From: Chimaeribacter coloradensis
GTDB taxonomy: Bacteria; Pseudomonadota; Gammaproteobacteria; Enterobacterales; Enterobacteriaceae
Direction: 5' to 3'
Length of the DNA: 38,737 bases
Assembly: GCF_002858715.1 (NCBI RefSeq)
Contig: NZ_PJZH01000031.1
Coordinates: 1-38,737, forward strand
Below are positions 25,447-36,857 of the stretch, in pieces. The notes beneath the pieces are model-generated. The model saw only the letters and a program-made list of their open reading frames with translations, was not told the DNA's origin and ran no database searches. Position 1 is the stretch's first letter; the number at the start of each line of letters is the position of its first letter. The translations under genes were made by a program, and so were the position numbers.

Positions 25447-25800
25447 GCCCGTATAGCAGGCATTAACATTCCTGATCAAAAACATACTGTGATCGCGTTA
25501 ACCTCGATCTACGGTATCGGTAAAACTCGCTCACAGGCTATCTGTGCAGCAGCGGGTATTGCTGAAAATGTTAAGATCAGTGAGCTGTCTGAAGAGCAAA
25601 TCGATAAGCTGCGTGACGAAGTTGCCAAATTTGTTGTAGAAGGTGATCTGCGTCGTGAAGTGACCCTGAGCATCAAGCGTCTTATGGACCTTGGTACCTA
25701 TCGTGGTTTGCGTCATCGTCGTGGTCTTCCGGTTCGCGGCCAGCGTACCAAGACCAACGCCCGTACCCGTAAGGGTCCGCGCAAACCGATCAAGAAATAA
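25444..25800 (+). CDS. rpsM: 30S ribosomal protein S13
   Basis: A 118-residue S13 of the 30S head, which contacts P-site tRNA and forms bridges with L5. The start is GTG, as in E. coli, within the S4-controlled leader. Motifs [20 protein letters not shown] and the basic C-terminal tail [15 protein letters not shown] are conserved. First gene of the alpha operon. Confidence 0.99.
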   Translation: MARIAGINIPDQKHTVIALTSIYGIGKTRSQAICAAAGIAENVKISELSEEQIDKLRDEVAKFVVEGDLRREVTLSIKRLMDLGTYRGLRHRRGLPVRGQRTKTNARTRKGPRKPIKK

Positions 25801-25813
25801 TCGGGGTGATTGA

Positions 25814-26206
<393 letters not shown>

Positions 26207-26218
26207 CGCTGCTTTTAG

Positions 26219-26857
<639 letters not shown>

Positions 26858-26882
26858 AGCTTAGTACCAAAGAGAGGACACA

Positions 26883-27872
26883 ATGCAGGGTTCTGTGACA
26901 GAGTTTCTAAAACCGCGCCTGGTAGATATCGAGCAAGTCAGTTCGACGCACGCCAAGGTGACCCTTGAGCCGTTAGAGCGTGGCTTTGGCCATACTCTCG
27001 GCAACGCACTGCGCCGTATTCTGCTTTCATCCATGCCGGGTTGCGCGGTGACCGAGGTTGAGATTGATGGTGTACTGCATGAGTACAGCACCAAAGAAGG
27101 CGTACAGGAAGATATCCTGGAGATCCTGCTCAACCTGAAAGGGCTGGCGGTGAGAGTTCAAGGCAAAGATGAAGTTATTCTTACCCTGAATAAATCTGGC
27201 ATTGGCCCTGTGACTGCAGCCGACATTACCCATGATGGTGATGTCGAAATCGTCAAGCCGCAACATGTTATCTGCCATCTGACTGATGAGAATGCTGCAA
27301 TCAGCATGCGCATCAAAGTTCAACGTGGCCGTGGATATGTGCCGGCGTCTGCCCGAATTCATTCGGAAGAAGATGAGCGCCCAATTGGCCGTCTGCTCGT
27401 TGACGCCTGCTACAGCCCTGTAGAGCGTATCGCCTACAATGTTGAAGCAGCACGTGTAGAGCAACGTACTGATTTGGATAAGCTGGTCATCGAAATGGAA
27501 ACCAACGGCACAATCGATCCTGAAGAGGCGATTCGTCGTGCGGCGACCATTCTGGCAGAACAACTTGAAGCTTTTGTTGACTTACGTGATGTTCGTCAGC
27601 CAGAAGTTAAAGAAGAGAAGCCTGAATTCGATCCGATCTTGCTGCGCCCTGTTGACGATCTGGAATTGACTGTCCGCTCTGCTAACTGCCTTAAAGCAGA
27701 AGCTATCCACTACATCGGTGATCTGGTACAGCGTACCGAGGTTGAGTTGTTGAAAACGCCTAACCTGGGTAAAAAATCTCTTACTGAGATTAAAGACGTG
27801 CTGGCCTCACGTGGTCTTTCTCTGGGCATGCGCCTGGAAAATTGGCCGCCGGCAAGCATTGCTGACGAGTAA
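26883..27872 (+). CDS. rpoA: RNA polymerase alpha subunit
   Basis: A 329-residue alpha subunit, the same length as E. coli. The N-terminal domain (1-235) dimerises and begins polymerase assembly ([20 protein letters not shown]). A linker with [14 protein letters not shown] leads to the C-terminal domain (about 250-329), which binds UP elements such as the one upstream of the rrn promoter in this window; the DNA-contacting RSANCLKAE segment (about 265-273) is intact. It lies 25 bases after rpsD. Confidence 0.99.
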
Positions 27873-27888
27873 CCGGATCACAGGTTAA

Positions 27889-28299
<411 letters not shown>

Positions 28300-28312
28300 T
28301 CTGTAAAAGCGT

Positions 28313-28341
28313 GAAAAAGCCGGGCTTGTCCCGGTTTTTTT
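28313..28341 (+). terminator. Rho-independent terminator of the alpha operon
   Basis: CCGGG (28320-28324) pairs with CCCGG (28330-28334) around a 5-base loop, flanked by an A-run before and seven T after, which can extend the stem. Confidence 0.9.
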
Positions 28342-28474
28342 ACGTCCAGAATCTGGTCCTTTTTATTTATCCCTTAATTCTTTCCTCCGCTTCTACGCCT
28401 GTCTCTTACGGTATTACACTTACTCTATTCTGTGCTATTACGCATCCTGCGTCCTCTTTCATAGGTACTCTGAT

Positions 28475-28840
28475 ATGTGGCTTATTGATGAAATGGTTGA
28501 AAAGCGCCTTCGTGAAGCCGAAGAGAAAGGTGAATTCGACAATTTACCGGGTGCTGGGAAGCCCCTAATGCTCGACGATGATAGTGGCGTCCCTGCTGAG
28601 CTACGAACTGCTTACCGGTTACTAAAAAACTCAGGTTTTTTGCCGCCTGAACTGCAAGACAGAAAAGAGGCATTGCAACTGGCTGAACTTCTGCATGAAA
28701 TTGATAAGAACAGTCCAGACTACGCTTCTGCAAGCCAGAGGTTAAAGGTGCTGGAGTTAAGATTACAGCAAGCGGGTATGAACACAGCGTTTCTGAAAGG
28801 CCATTATAAAGAGAAACTTGCTTCCAAAATGAAGCGCTGA
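28475..28840 (+). CDS. yhdN: DUF1992 family protein YhdN
   Basis: A 121-residue cytoplasmic protein of unknown function, with the conserved DUF1992 (DnaJ-homologue subfamily C member 28) pattern: an amphipathic N-terminus (MWLIDEMVEKRLREAEEKG) followed by EFDNLPGAGKPL and LRTAYRLLKNSGFLPPE. It matches E. coli YhdN in length and place. AGGT before the ATG is the ribosome binding site. The 130 pyrimidine-rich bases before it hold no clear promoter. In E. coli zntR comes next; here arfA does. Confidence 0.9.
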   Translation: MWLIDEMVEKRLREAEEKGEFDNLPGAGKPLMLDDDSGVPAELRTAYRLLKNSGFLPPELQDRKEALQLAELLHEIDKNSPDYASASQRLKVLELRLQQAGMNTAFLKGHYKEKLASKMKR

Positions 28841-28947
28841 TCATCTTAAAAAAGGCGATGCAGTACTGGCATTATTGTACGCATGCACTATGATTATCGC
28901 GTCTTAGAGGGTCATATCTGTTCTGTTATTTCTGCAACGAGGTCATC

Positions 28948-29124
28948 ATGAGTCATCAGCACAATAAAGGTGTTATCCAGGACAACGCGTTACAAGCACT
29001 TTTGCACGACACGTTGTTTCGCCAGCGGGTTGAAAAAAACAAAAAGGGGAAGGGAAGTTACCAGCGCAAAGCCAAACATGGCAAAGGAAAAGGGATGGAG
29101 GTCAGTGGTAAGCGTTTTCGTTAA
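28948..29124 (+). CDS. arfA: Alternative ribosome-rescue factor A
   Basis: A 58-residue protein that rescues ribosomes stalled on mRNA lacking a stop codon, by recruiting release factor 2 when tmRNA fails. The conserved parts are the N-terminal [27 protein letters not shown] region (residues 12-38) and a lysine-rich C-terminus that enters the mRNA channel. E. coli ArfA is 72 residues with a hydrophobic tail; this one lacks that tail. A 12-bp hairpin starts at codon 51 and its loop contains the stop codon. GAGG is the ribosome binding site. Confidence 0.92.
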   Translation: MSHQHNKGVIQDNALQALLHDTLFRQRVEKNKKGKGSYQRKAKHGKGKGMEVSGKRFR

Positions 29125-29144
29125 ACTTTTACCACTGACCTTTT
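29100..29144 (+). terminator. Stem-loop overlapping the arfA 3' end
   Basis: GGTCAGTGGTAA (29100-29111) and TTACCACTGACC (29129-29140) form a perfect 12-bp stem with a 17-base loop, followed by TTTT. The arfA stop codon (29122-29124) is inside the loop. In E. coli an equivalent hairpin inside arfA causes termination or RNase III cleavage, giving a nonstop message that tmRNA controls. The stem here is suited to both. Confidence 0.85.
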
Positions 29145-29170
29145 ACCATTAAGACGGAATGATTGTGGTT

Positions 29171-29581
29171 TTATTTTGGCGTTTGTTGCTTAAGAAGATC
29201 GCGAATTTCAACCAGCAATTTTTCCTCAGCTGACTGTTTCGGAGCGGGCGCCGGCTTTTCTTCTTCTGTACGGCGTAAGCGATTCATCAATTTAATAGCA
29301 ATGAAAATCGCCAAAGCGATGATGATGAAATCAAACACATTTTGTAAAAATACGCCGTACTTCATCACGACTGCCGGGGTGGCGCCCTGAGCCTCTCTTA
29401 AAACCAGCGCAAATTGCTTGAAATCTATCCCTCCAATGAGCAGGCCAAGCGGCGGCATGATGATGTCAGATACCAGTGAAGAAACAATCTTGCCAAATGC
29501 TGCCCCAATGATGACACCCACCGCCAAATCGACGACGTTGCCGCGCATGGCGAACTCACGAAACTCTTTCATAAAACTCAT
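29171..29581 (-). CDS. mscL: Large-conductance mechanosensitive channel
   Basis: A 136-residue pentameric inner-membrane channel that opens under extreme membrane tension to save the cell from hypo-osmotic shock. An N-terminal amphipathic helix ([20 protein letters not shown]) precedes the pore-lining first span (about 16-45, with [16 protein letters not shown]). The second span is about 74-100, and the charged C-terminal helix bundle follows ([13 protein letters not shown]). It is convergent with arfA and upstream of no other leftward gene. Confidence 0.98.
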   Translation of the reverse strand: MSFMKEFREFAMRGNVVDLAVGVIIGAAFGKIVSSLVSDIIMPPLGLLIGGIDFKQFALVLREAQGATPAVVMKYGVFLQNVFDFIIIALAIFIAIKLMNRLRRTEEEKPAPAPKQSAEEKLLVEIRDLLKQQTPK

Positions 29582-29702
29582 ATTTACTCCTTGCCCAAAT
29601 AACTCAAGTCGCTACAAGTAAAGCCTATTTTGGGCGGCTTTGCTTCAAAAGTTGAGCATTTTGGTCGGGTTTGATGTTTTATGCAGCAATACTCGCGCAT
29701 TC

Positions 29703-31079
29703 TTACAGGAAGAATGGGCTTGGCTGGAACAGTCGCTCTACATCAGGAACAAATTTCTTATCGGTGATAAACATGACGACATGATCGCCCTGTTCAATTT
29801 TTGACTGACGGTTGGCAATGATGACGTCATCCCCGCGAACAATCGCGCCGATCGTTGTGCCGGGAGGCAGTTTAATCTCTTCTACCTTACGGCCCACCAC
29901 TTTTGAAGTGCTCTCATCGCCATGGGCAATGGCTTCAATGGCTTCGGCCACCCCCCGGCGTAACGAGGAAACACTGACAATATCCGCTTTACGTACATGG
30001 CCCAACAACGCTGAAATAGTCGCTTGCTGTGGAGAGATAGCAATATCAATCACGCTGCCCTGGACCAGGTCAACGTAAGCACGACGCTGAATAAGCACCA
30101 TAGCCTTTTTGGCACCCATGCGTTTAGCCAGCATCGCTGACATGATATTAGCCTCATCATCATTGGTAATGGCGATGAAGACATCCACCTGCTCTACATG
30201 CTCTTCAGCCAACAGTTCCTGGTCTGAAGCATCGCCATAGAAAACAATCGTGTCCTGAAGTAACTCGGCCAGTTCAGCAGCACGCTGTTGATCTCGTTCG
30301 ATCAGCTTAACGCTATAATTTTTTTCCAGACGGCGAGCCAATCCTGCCCCTACATTCCCACCACCCACGATCATGATGCGTTTATAAGGCTTTTCCAGGC
30401 GCTGAAGTTCACTCATGACAGCCCGGATATGTTGTGTGGCTGCTACAAAAAATACCTCATCCCCCGCTTCAATAATGGTCGAGCCCTGGGGCCGGATAGG
30501 ATGATCCTGCCGGAAAATAGCCGCGACCCGTGTGTCAATGTGCGGCATATGTTCACGCATTGAAGAGAGAGCGTTCCCAACCAGTGGGCCGCCATAGTAG
30601 GCTTTTACCGCGGCAATGCTAACCTTTCCCTCAGCAAAATTAACGACCTGTAATGCGCCCGGGTATTCGATGAGTTTATAGATATATTCAATGACCAGCT
30701 GCTCAGGTGAGATGAGATGATCAATGGGGACAGCATCAGCATTGAACAATTTCTCAGATTCACGGATGTAATCGGCAGAGCGTATCCGGGCAATCCTGTT
30801 TGGAGTATTAAACAGGGAGTACGCGATCTGGCATGCAATCATGTTGGTTTCGTCCGAATTGGTCACGGCGACTAACATATCTGCATCGCCGGCGCCCGCT
30901 TCGCGCAGCACACGCGGGTGGGAGCCGTGGCCCTGAACAACCCGTAAATCAAACTTATCCTGAAGCTGACGTAAGTGCGCCGCGTTGGTATCAACAACGG
31001 TAATATCGTTATTCTCACCCACCAGATTTTCAGCCAGAGTCCCGCCAACTTGCCCGGCTCCAAGAATAATGATCTTCAT
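29703..31079 (-). CDS. trkA: Trk potassium uptake regulator TrkA
   Basis: A 458-residue cytoplasmic NAD(H)-binding protein that gates the TrkG/TrkH potassium channels. It consists of two RCK units, each with a Rossmann TrkA-N domain ([13 protein letters not shown] near residue 7 and [14 protein letters not shown] near 238) and a TrkA-C domain. I use the ATG at 31079 ([10 protein letters not shown]), giving the E. coli length; the upstream ATG at 31097 would add six residues. It follows rsmB by about 60 bases. Confidence 0.98.
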   Translation of the reverse strand: MKIIILGAGQVGGTLAENLVGENNDITVVDTNAAHLRQLQDKFDLRVVQGHGSHPRVLREAGAGDADMLVAVTNSDETNMIACQIAYSLFNTPNRIARIRSADYIRESEKLFNADAVPIDHLISPEQLVIEYIYKLIEYPGALQVVNFAEGKVSIAAVKAYYGGPLVGNALSSMREHMPHIDTRVAAIFRQDHPIRPQGSTIIEAGDEVFFVAATQHIRAVMSELQRLEKPYKRIMIVGGGNVGAGLARRLEKNYSVKLIERDQQRAAELAELLQDTIVFYGDASDQELLAEEHVEQVDVFIAITNDDEANIMSAMLAKRMGAKKAMVLIQRRAYVDLVQGSVIDIAISPQQATISALLGHVRKADIVSVSSLRRGVAEAIEAIAHGDESTSKVVGRKVEEIKLPPGTTIGAIVRGDDVIIANRQSKIEQGDHVVMFITDKKFVPDVERLFQPSPFFL

Positions 31080-31140
31080 AGATTTCCCCGATCCCACCCG
31101 TAAAAAATAACCATGATTATTGCCTCTCCGGATCCCGCTG

Positions 31141-32430
31141 TCAGCGTTTGATCATTTTAGCGTAGTAGAAGCCATCACCCGCTTCGGCGCTGGGCAGGTT
31201 CTGTATACCCGGATGAGTGCGATCCCCGGTTTCTACCAAGGTAGCATCAGGATGGCTGGCCAGGAATGTGGCAATCTGTTCGTGGTTTTCTTCCGGTAAG
31301 ATAGAGCAGGTGGCATAAAGCAAAACACCGCCAGATTTTAAACGGGGCCATATCGCTTCCAGGATAGCTTTCTGCACCTCAACCAGCTCATCAATATCAC
31401 TATTACGGCGCAGCCATTTAATATCTGGGTGCCGGCGGATGACCCCTGTGGCAGAACAAGGGGCATCAAGCAGGATACGATCAAACACCCGATCATTTGC
31501 CCACGCCTGCGGATCTTTCCCATCACCTTTCTTTATCTCTGCTTGCAGTTGCAGACGGTCAAGGTTTTCCTGAACGCGCTTCAGGCGCTGCTCATCGATA
31601 TCAACAGCCAGCACATGAGCGTTCGGCGCGGCTTCCAGAATGTGGGTTGTTTTACCACCCGGTGCAGCGCATAAATCCAGGATATGTTCACCGTTTTGTG
31701 GCGCCAGCAGGGGAATACAGCCTTGTGCAGAAGCATCCTGCACGGTTACCCAGCCTTCTGCAAAACCTGGCAACATCGTGACTGGGCAGGGGGCTGCCAG
31801 CCGCAGAGCGTCTGGGTAGTCATCGTGTACGTCTGCCGTAATGCCTGCTTGCTGTAATAATTTAAGATAATCATCACGGCTATGATGCAAGCGATTGACG
31901 CGCAACCACATTGGTGGGCGTTGGTTATTGGCCTCTGTAATAGATTCCCACTGTGCCGGATAGGCTTTTTTGATGCGCGCTAATAACCATGAGGGATGGA
32001 GGTAGCGGCTCTCCTGGGCATCGGCTTCTGCGAGTAAACTTTCTTGCTGACGCTGGAATTGCCGCAGCACACCGTTTACCAGGCCTTTCAATTGAGGGCG
32101 CTTTAACGCTACTGCACCTTCAACAGTTTCTGCCAATGCGGCATGGGCTGGGATCCGGGTATGCACCAGCTGATAAAGGCCGACCATGATGAGATAGTGC
32201 AAGGGCCGCTGTTTCCCTGTCATGGGGCGGGCCATCAATTGCTTGATGCACCATTCCAGCTGCGGCAGAACGCGCAAAGTTCCAAAACAGAGCTCCTGTA
32301 ACAGCGCTTTGTCTTTATCAGCAATATTTTTTTGCAGTGCAGGAAGCACAGTAGAGAGCGATTGCCCTTGATCCAATACCTGGCCAATGGCGGTTGCAGC
32401 AAGGCTGCGTAGGTTATATGCGTTTTTCAT
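31141..32430 (-). CDS. rsmB: 16S rRNA m5C967 methyltransferase
   Basis: A 429-residue SAM-dependent enzyme that makes 5-methylcytosine at position 967 of 16S rRNA. The N-terminal NusB-like RNA-binding domain (about 1-140, with [14 protein letters not shown]) is followed by the catalytic domain. SAM motif [13 protein letters not shown], the cysteine in [10 protein letters not shown] and the catalytic cysteine in [11 protein letters not shown] are all present. I use the ATG at 32430 ([14 protein letters not shown]), matching the E. coli start and length; the open frame extends upstream into fmt. It follows fmt in the def-fmt-rsmB-trkA order. Confidence 0.97.
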   Translation of the reverse strand: MKNAYNLRSLAATAIGQVLDQGQSLSTVLPALQKNIADKDKALLQELCFGTLRVLPQLEWCIKQLMARPMTGKQRPLHYLIMVGLYQLVHTRIPAHAALAETVEGAVALKRPQLKGLVNGVLRQFQRQQESLLAEADAQESRYLHPSWLLARIKKAYPAQWESITEANNQRPPMWLRVNRLHHSRDDYLKLLQQAGITADVHDDYPDALRLAAPCPVTMLPGFAEGWVTVQDASAQGCIPLLAPQNGEHILDLCAAPGGKTTHILEAAPNAHVLAVDIDEQRLKRVQENLDRLQLQAEIKKGDGKDPQAWANDRVFDRILLDAPCSATGVIRRHPDIKWLRRNSDIDELVEVQKAILEAIWPRLKSGGVLLYATCSILPEENHEQIATFLASHPDATLVETGDRTHPGIQNLPSAEAGDGFYYAKMIKR

Positions 32431-32504
32431 AGCTACAAAGCTGACCATGCCAGCATCAGTAAGGGAAGAAGCCCGGAAAAATCCGGGCAGAGTATAAGAA
32501 GGTG

Positions 32505-33449
32505 TTAACTGATTTTCTGGCCGACGACGAACCAATCACGGCGCGAATTCAGTAAATCCTGAGCAGACATCGCTTTTTTGCCTGCCGGCTGGAGTTGGGT
32601 GATATTCAGGATACCTTCAGCAGTAGCAACCTGAATACCGGACTTATCCGCGGCGACAATCGTGCCCGGCTCGTCTCCGTTACCCGGCAGGACATCGGCC
32701 TGCCATACTTTTACCGGCTGCCCTTCCACCATGAAATAGCTGACCGGCCACGGGTTGAACGCACGAATGCAGCGCTCAAGCTGTTCTGCAGAAAGCTGCC
32801 AATTCAGCAACGCTTCTTCTTTACTGAGCTTTTCGGCATAGGTGACCAGAGCCTCATTCTGCGTTTCCGGCTCCGCGATACCCGCCTCCAGATCCGCTAA
32901 AGTATTCAGCATCGCGCGCGGCCCAAGTTCGGCCAGCTTGTTGTAGAGCGAGGCGCTGGTATCTTCCGGCTGAATATCACAACTGAGCTTGCTCAGCATG
33001 TCACCCGTATCCAGCCCGGCGTCCATCTGCATGATGGTAATGCCTGTCTGCTTATCACCTGCCCACAGCGCACGTTGGATCGGGGCCGCACCGCGCCAGC
33101 GTGGCAGTAAGGAGCCGTGAACGTTGATACAACCCTGCTTTGGCATATCCAGCACTGCTTGCGGCAAAATCAATCCATAGGCCACCACGACCATGATGTC
33201 GGCATCCAGAGCCTGAATCAGCTGCTGGCTTTCTGCCGGGCGCAGTGACTTAGGTTGAAAGACGGGAATTTGATGTGATTCCGCAAGCACCTTAACTGGG
33301 CTGGGCGTCAGCTTGTTACCGCGCCCCGCAGGACGATCGGGCTGCGTAAATACACCCACTACGTCATGATGAGAAGTTAAAAGCGCGTCAAGATGACGCG
33401 CTGCAAAGTCCGGCGTACCGGCAAAAATTATCCGTAATGCATCAGACAC
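32505..33449 (-). CDS. fmt: Methionyl-tRNA formyltransferase
   Basis: A 314-residue enzyme that formylates initiator Met-tRNA using 10-formyl-tetrahydrofolate. The N-terminal domain begins with [15 protein letters not shown]. Catalytic residues are N109, H111 (in [13 protein letters not shown]) and D147 (in DAGLDTGD). The C-terminal OB-like domain holds the tRNA. The start is GTG with AGGA 8 bases upstream; the ATG next to it is out of frame. It lies 23 bases after def, the usual pair. Confidence 0.98.
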   Translation of the reverse strand: MSDALRIIFAGTPDFAARHLDALLTSHHDVVGVFTQPDRPAGRGNKLTPSPVKVLAESHQIPVFQPKSLRPAESQQLIQALDADIMVVVAYGLILPQAVLDMPKQGCINVHGSLLPRWRGAAPIQRALWAGDKQTGITIMQMDAGLDTGDMLSKLSCDIQPEDTSASLYNKLAELGPRAMLNTLADLEAGIAEPETQNEALVTYAEKLSKEEALLNWQLSAEQLERCIRAFNPWPVSYFMVEGQPVKVWQADVLPGNGDEPGTIVAADKSGIQVATAEGILNITQLQPAGKKAMSAQDLLNSRRDWFVVGQKIS

Positions 33450-33472
33450 AATCAGTTCCTGCCGTATCAGAC

Positions 33473-33985
33473 TCAGTGGGCGCGCGTATTAAGCTTGGCC
33501 AGTTTTTCAACTTTCTGACGGATACGCTGACGTTTCAGAGGGGACAGATAATCGACAAACAGTTTGCCAATCAGATGATCCATTTCATGTTGAATACAGA
33601 TAGCCAACAGGTCATCCGCTTCCAGCTCAAACGGCTTACCGTCACGATCCAGTGCCCGGACTTTAACTTTCTCTGCGCGCGGCACAAAGGCACGCTGTTC
33701 CGGGATAGAAAGGCAGCCCTCTTCAATACCGGTTTCGCCGCTTTTCTCCAGCAATTCCGGGTTGATCAGCACCAGGCGCTCATCGCGGTTTTCAGAGACA
33801 TCAATTACGATAATCTGCTGGTGGATATCAACCTGCGTGGCAGCCAGGCCAATGCCTTCTTCGGCATACATGGTATCGAACATATCATCCACGATACGCT
33901 GAATCTCGGCATTGACTTCTTTTACCGGCTGCGCAACTTTGCGCAGTCGATCATCGGGATAATGTAATACGTGTAATACGGACAT
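33473..33985 (-). CDS. def: Peptide deformylase
   Basis: A 170-residue metalloenzyme that removes the formyl group from new proteins, the counterpart of fmt. All three family motifs are present: GIGLAATQ (44-51), EEGCLSIPE (88-96, metal ligand C91) and QHEMDHLIG (132-140, ligands H133 and H137, catalytic E134). I use the ATG at 33985 ([10 protein letters not shown]), which matches the family start; the open frame runs 12 codons further up. It is divergent from dprA. Confidence 0.98.
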   Translation of the reverse strand: MSVLHVLHYPDDRLRKVAQPVKEVNAEIQRIVDDMFDTMYAEEGIGLAATQVDIHQQIIVIDVSENRDERLVLINPELLEKSGETGIEEGCLSIPEQRAFVPRAEKVKVRALDRDGKPFELEADDLLAICIQHEMDHLIGKLFVDYLSPLKRQRIRQKVEKLAKLNTRAH

Positions 33986-34095
33986 AAATATTTCGATCTT
34001 TATGCGAGTGATGAATGACAATTAATCTTTATTCTAGACATTTCCCTGCCTGATTGACAGCATCCGGACGTAATTGTCCCTTGTCAGGAGCTGGT

Positions 34096-35265
34096 ATGAC
34101 TCAGGAAGAGATCTGGTTGAGATTGGCCGCCATCCGGGGCTTACGTAATAAAAACAGGATTACTGTCGCCCACGGGTTGCCTGCTGATTGCCGTTTGACG
34201 GCGTCCCTGTTGCAACAGTGTGGGCTGACCCAAGAGCAGGCGCACAGCTTTCTGCACATACCTTCTCAGACCCTGGCGGCAGCGCTGAGCTGGCTGGCGG
34301 AACCCGGCAATCAGATGCTGACGATAGATGATCCGGCGTACCCTTTTTTATTAACACAAATTGCCGATCCGCCCCCGATCCTGTTTATCGCCGGCAAGGT
34401 TTCAGTATTAGAGACCCCGCAGATATCTATCGTTGGAAGCCGGCAATGCAGCGCCTACGGCGAATTCTGGGGAAACTATTTTGCCGGCGGCCTGGTTCAT
34501 TGCGGGTACACCATTACCAGCGGCCTGGCTCTGGGCATTGATGGAATCGCCCATCAGGCAGCCCTCGACACAGAAGGCCACACCATAGCCGTTTTAGGGT
34601 GTGGCTTAGCGCATACCCATCCCAGACGACATCAACGGCTGAGAGCCCAGATCATTGAACGTGGCGGAGCCATTATCTCTGAGTTATTGCCTTCAGAGCC
34701 GGCGATGCCGGTTCATTTTCCCCGGCGTAACCGCATTATCAGTGGATTAAGCCGAGGAACGCTGGTGGTAGAGGCCTCATTACGCAGCGGCTCCCTGATC
34801 ACTGCCCGTTGTGCGCTGGAGCAGGGGAGAGAAGTATTTGCCTTGCCTGGTGCATTAGGGACCGATTTTAGCGCAGGCACACATTGGCTTATCCAGCAGG
34901 GGGCTTATCTGGTCACTGAACCTAAAGATATCGCAGAAGTGGTAGGCAGTGGGTTGCAGTGGTTACCGGCTGGCGCAGAAGGGGATGAGAAGGATTCGCC
35001 CAGAATTGTTAACGGATCTCAGCAAGAATTGAATATTTGTGCACAAGATAGTGAAGTTGAATTGCCATTTGCTGATGTGTTGGCTAACGTAGGATATGAG
35101 GTGACACCTGTTGACGTCGTCGCCGAACGTGCCGGCCAACCTGTGCCAGACGTGGTAGTTAAACTACTCGATCTGGAGTTAGCAGGATGGATCGCAGCTG
35201 TATCCGGCGGCTATGTCCGAACGAGGAGGGCAGGCCATGTTCGACGTACTAATGTACTTGTTTGA
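34096..35265 (+). CDS. dprA: DNA-processing protein DprA (Smf)
   Basis: A 389-residue cytoplasmic protein that loads RecA onto incoming single-stranded DNA in transformable bacteria. It has an N-terminal helical region (1-80), a Rossmann-like core with [24 protein letters not shown] and the conserved [12 protein letters not shown], and a C-terminal winged-helix domain (about 320-380). I use the ATG at 34096 because AGGAG lies 5 bases before it. It overlaps smg by 29 bases. Its role in Enterobacterales, which are rarely transformable, is unsettled. Confidence 0.95.
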   Translation: MTQEEIWLRLAAIRGLRNKNRITVAHGLPADCRLTASLLQQCGLTQEQAHSFLHIPSQTLAAALSWLAEPGNQMLTIDDPAYPFLLTQIADPPPILFIAGKVSVLETPQISIVGSRQCSAYGEFWGNYFAGGLVHCGYTITSGLALGIDGIAHQAALDTEGHTIAVLGCGLAHTHPRRHQRLRAQIIERGGAIISELLPSEPAMPVHFPRRNRIISGLSRGTLVVEASLRSGSLITARCALEQGREVFALPGALGTDFSAGTHWLIQQGAYLVTEPKDIAEVVGSGLQWLPAGAEGDEKDSPRIVNGSQQELNICAQDSEVELPFADVLANVGYEVTPVDVVAERAGQPVPDVVVKLLDLELAGWIAAVSGGYVRTRRAGHVRRTNVLV

Positions 35266-35710
35266 AACTTACATACACAACGAAGCGGAGATGCACGTCG
35301 ACCAGGATAAGCTGACAGATGACCTTGCCCGGGCTGGGTTCCATCGGGAAGATATCTACAGTGCCTTAGGTTGGTTGGAGAAGCTCGCAGACCTTCAGGA
35401 AGGCGAAGCTGCACCCTTCATGTTAGATGCCGATCCTTTCGCATTGCGCATCTACACTGATGAAGAGGCAACGCGCCTTGATGCAGGCTGCCGGGGGTTC
35501 CTTCTGTTCCTGGAACAGATACAAGTGTTGAATCTCGAAACACGGGAAATGGTCATCGATCGTGTGATGGCACTGGAAACAGATGAGTTCGATCTGGAAG
35601 ATCTGAAATGGGTCATCCTTATGGTACTGTTTAATATTCCCGGCTACGAAAGTGCCTATCAGCAAATGGAAGAGTTGCTGTTTGAAGTTAATGAGGGTTA
35701 TCTGCACTAA
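35237..35710 (+). CDS. smg: Smg family protein (DUF494)
   Basis: A 157-residue protein of unknown function, conserved next to dprA in gammaproteobacteria. It begins [20 protein letters not shown] and has the family pattern [22 protein letters not shown] at the C-terminus (cited only as residues 136-157). Length equals E. coli Smg. The start inside dprA follows GGAGGG; an upstream in-frame ATG at 35213 would add eight residues without a comparable ribosome binding site. Confidence 0.92.
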   Translation: MFDVLMYLFETYIHNEAEMHVDQDKLTDDLARAGFHREDIYSALGWLEKLADLQEGEAAPFMLDADPFALRIYTDEEATRLDAGCRGFLLFLEQIQVLNLETREMVIDRVMALETDEFDLEDLKWVILMVLFNIPGYESAYQQMEELLFEVNEGYLH

Positions 35711-35729
35711 GCGATAACAGTAAACAGAG

Positions 35730-36287
35730 ATGTCAAAAGCTGCGATTTTTGCCGCCAGGCAAAATGAACCTTGTCCGAAATGTGGGGCCGAACTGGTGAT
35801 CCGTAGCGGACGCCACGGCCCCTTTCTCGGCTGTTCCCACTATCCTGAATGTGAATATATCCGCCCGTTAAAGGCGCAGGCTGATGGCCATATTGTCAAA
35901 GTGCTGGACGATCAACACTGTCCTGCCTGTCAGTCTGTCCTGGTCTTGCGGCAGGGGCGCTATGGTATGTTCATTGGATGCAGTAATTATCCAGAGTGTT
36001 CTCATACCGAGGTATTGGATAAACCAGACGACACCACCTTATCCTGTCCACAATGTGAACAAGGCAAGCTGCTGCAGCGTAAATCGAGGTATGGCAAAGT
36101 GTTTTATGCCTGCGATCGCTACCCTGACTGCCAGTATGCATTGAATCACAAGCCTGTGGCTGGCGAGTGCGGGTATTGCCACTATCCATTACTTATTGAA
36201 AAGCGTACGGCAGGCGGCCTGAAGCACTATTGTGCCAGCAAGCTGTGCGGTAAACCGGTCCCGACAGAAGTAGAAGATGATGCCTGA
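35730..36287 (+). CDS. yrdD: Topoisomerase I-type zinc-ribbon protein YrdD
   Basis: A 185-residue protein made almost entirely of zinc ribbons like the C-terminal repeats of DNA topoisomerase I (zf-C4_Topoisom). Four four-cysteine sets are visible: C15/C18/C35/C41, C64/C67/C84/C90, C106/C109/C128/C134 and C147/C150/C168/C173. It has no catalytic domain, and its function is unknown, probably nucleic-acid binding. It overlaps the tsaC start by 11 bases. Confidence 0.93.
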   Translation: MSKAAIFAARQNEPCPKCGAELVIRSGRHGPFLGCSHYPECEYIRPLKAQADGHIVKVLDDQHCPACQSVLVLRQGRYGMFIGCSNYPECSHTEVLDKPDDTTLSCPQCEQGKLLQRKSRYGKVFYACDRYPDCQYALNHKPVAGECGYCHYPLLIEKRTAGGLKHYCASKLCGKPVPTEVEDDA

Positions 36288-36846
36288 AGTAATGCCCATT
36301 TCTGACTCCATCCTTGATGCCTTGCATAACCAGCAGGTTATTGCGTATCCGACCGAAGCCGTATTTGGGCTGGGTTGCGACCCTGACAGCGAACAGGCGG
36401 TCAATGCCCTTTTGCAGCTGAAACAGCGGCCCAAAGAGAAGGGGCTGATTCTGATCGCTGCCGATTATGCGCAACTTGCTCCTTATATAGATGAAGCCCA
36501 GCTGACCCCGGAACAACGTGAGCAGATTTTTGCCACCTGGCCCGGGCCTGTGACCTGGGTAATCCCGGCACGGAAAAGCACGCCTGACTGGCTGACCGGT
36601 CGTTTCTCATCATTGGCGGTACGGGTCAGCGATCATCCTGTCGTGCGGCAGCTCTGCCGGCAGTTTGGCAAACCGCTGGTATCAACCAGTGCAAACTTAA
36701 CCGGGCTTCCTCCTTGTCGCCTGGCGGCTGAGGTCACTGCACAATTTGGACAGGACTTTCCTGTTGTCGCAGGTGAGGTAGGCGGCCGTACCAATCCAAC
36801 TGAAATCCGCGATGCCTTAACAGGCGAATATGTGCGGCTGGCCTGA
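36277..36846 (+). CDS. tsaC: Threonylcarbamoyl-AMP synthase
   Basis: A 189-residue YrdC/Sua5-fold enzyme that makes threonylcarbamoyl-adenylate from threonine, bicarbonate and ATP for the tRNA modification t6A37. The nucleotide-site signature KQR (49-51) and the STSAN motif (136-140) are conserved, as is [12 protein letters not shown]. The frame opens with two adjacent ATG (36277, 36280); a third at 36292 is possible. It overlaps yrdD, so translation is probably coupled. Confidence 0.96.
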   Translation: MMPEVMPISDSILDALHNQQVIAYPTEAVFGLGCDPDSEQAVNALLQLKQRPKEKGLILIAADYAQLAPYIDEAQLTPEQREQIFATWPGPVTWVIPARKSTPDWLTGRFSSLAVRVSDHPVVRQLCRQFGKPLVSTSANLTGLPPCRLAAEVTAQFGQDFPVVAGEVGGRTNPTEIRDALTGEYVRLA

Positions 36847-36857
36847 AAGGGAAACTC

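Noticed and set aside
28311-28568. 85-residue open frame between rplQ and yhdN
   Set aside because: It begins inside the alpha operon terminator and runs out of frame into yhdN. It has no ribosome binding site and no family resemblance.
32431-32535. N-terminal extension of the rsmB open frame
   Set aside because: It overlaps fmt and has no similarity to RsmB. The ATG at 32430 gives the E. coli length.
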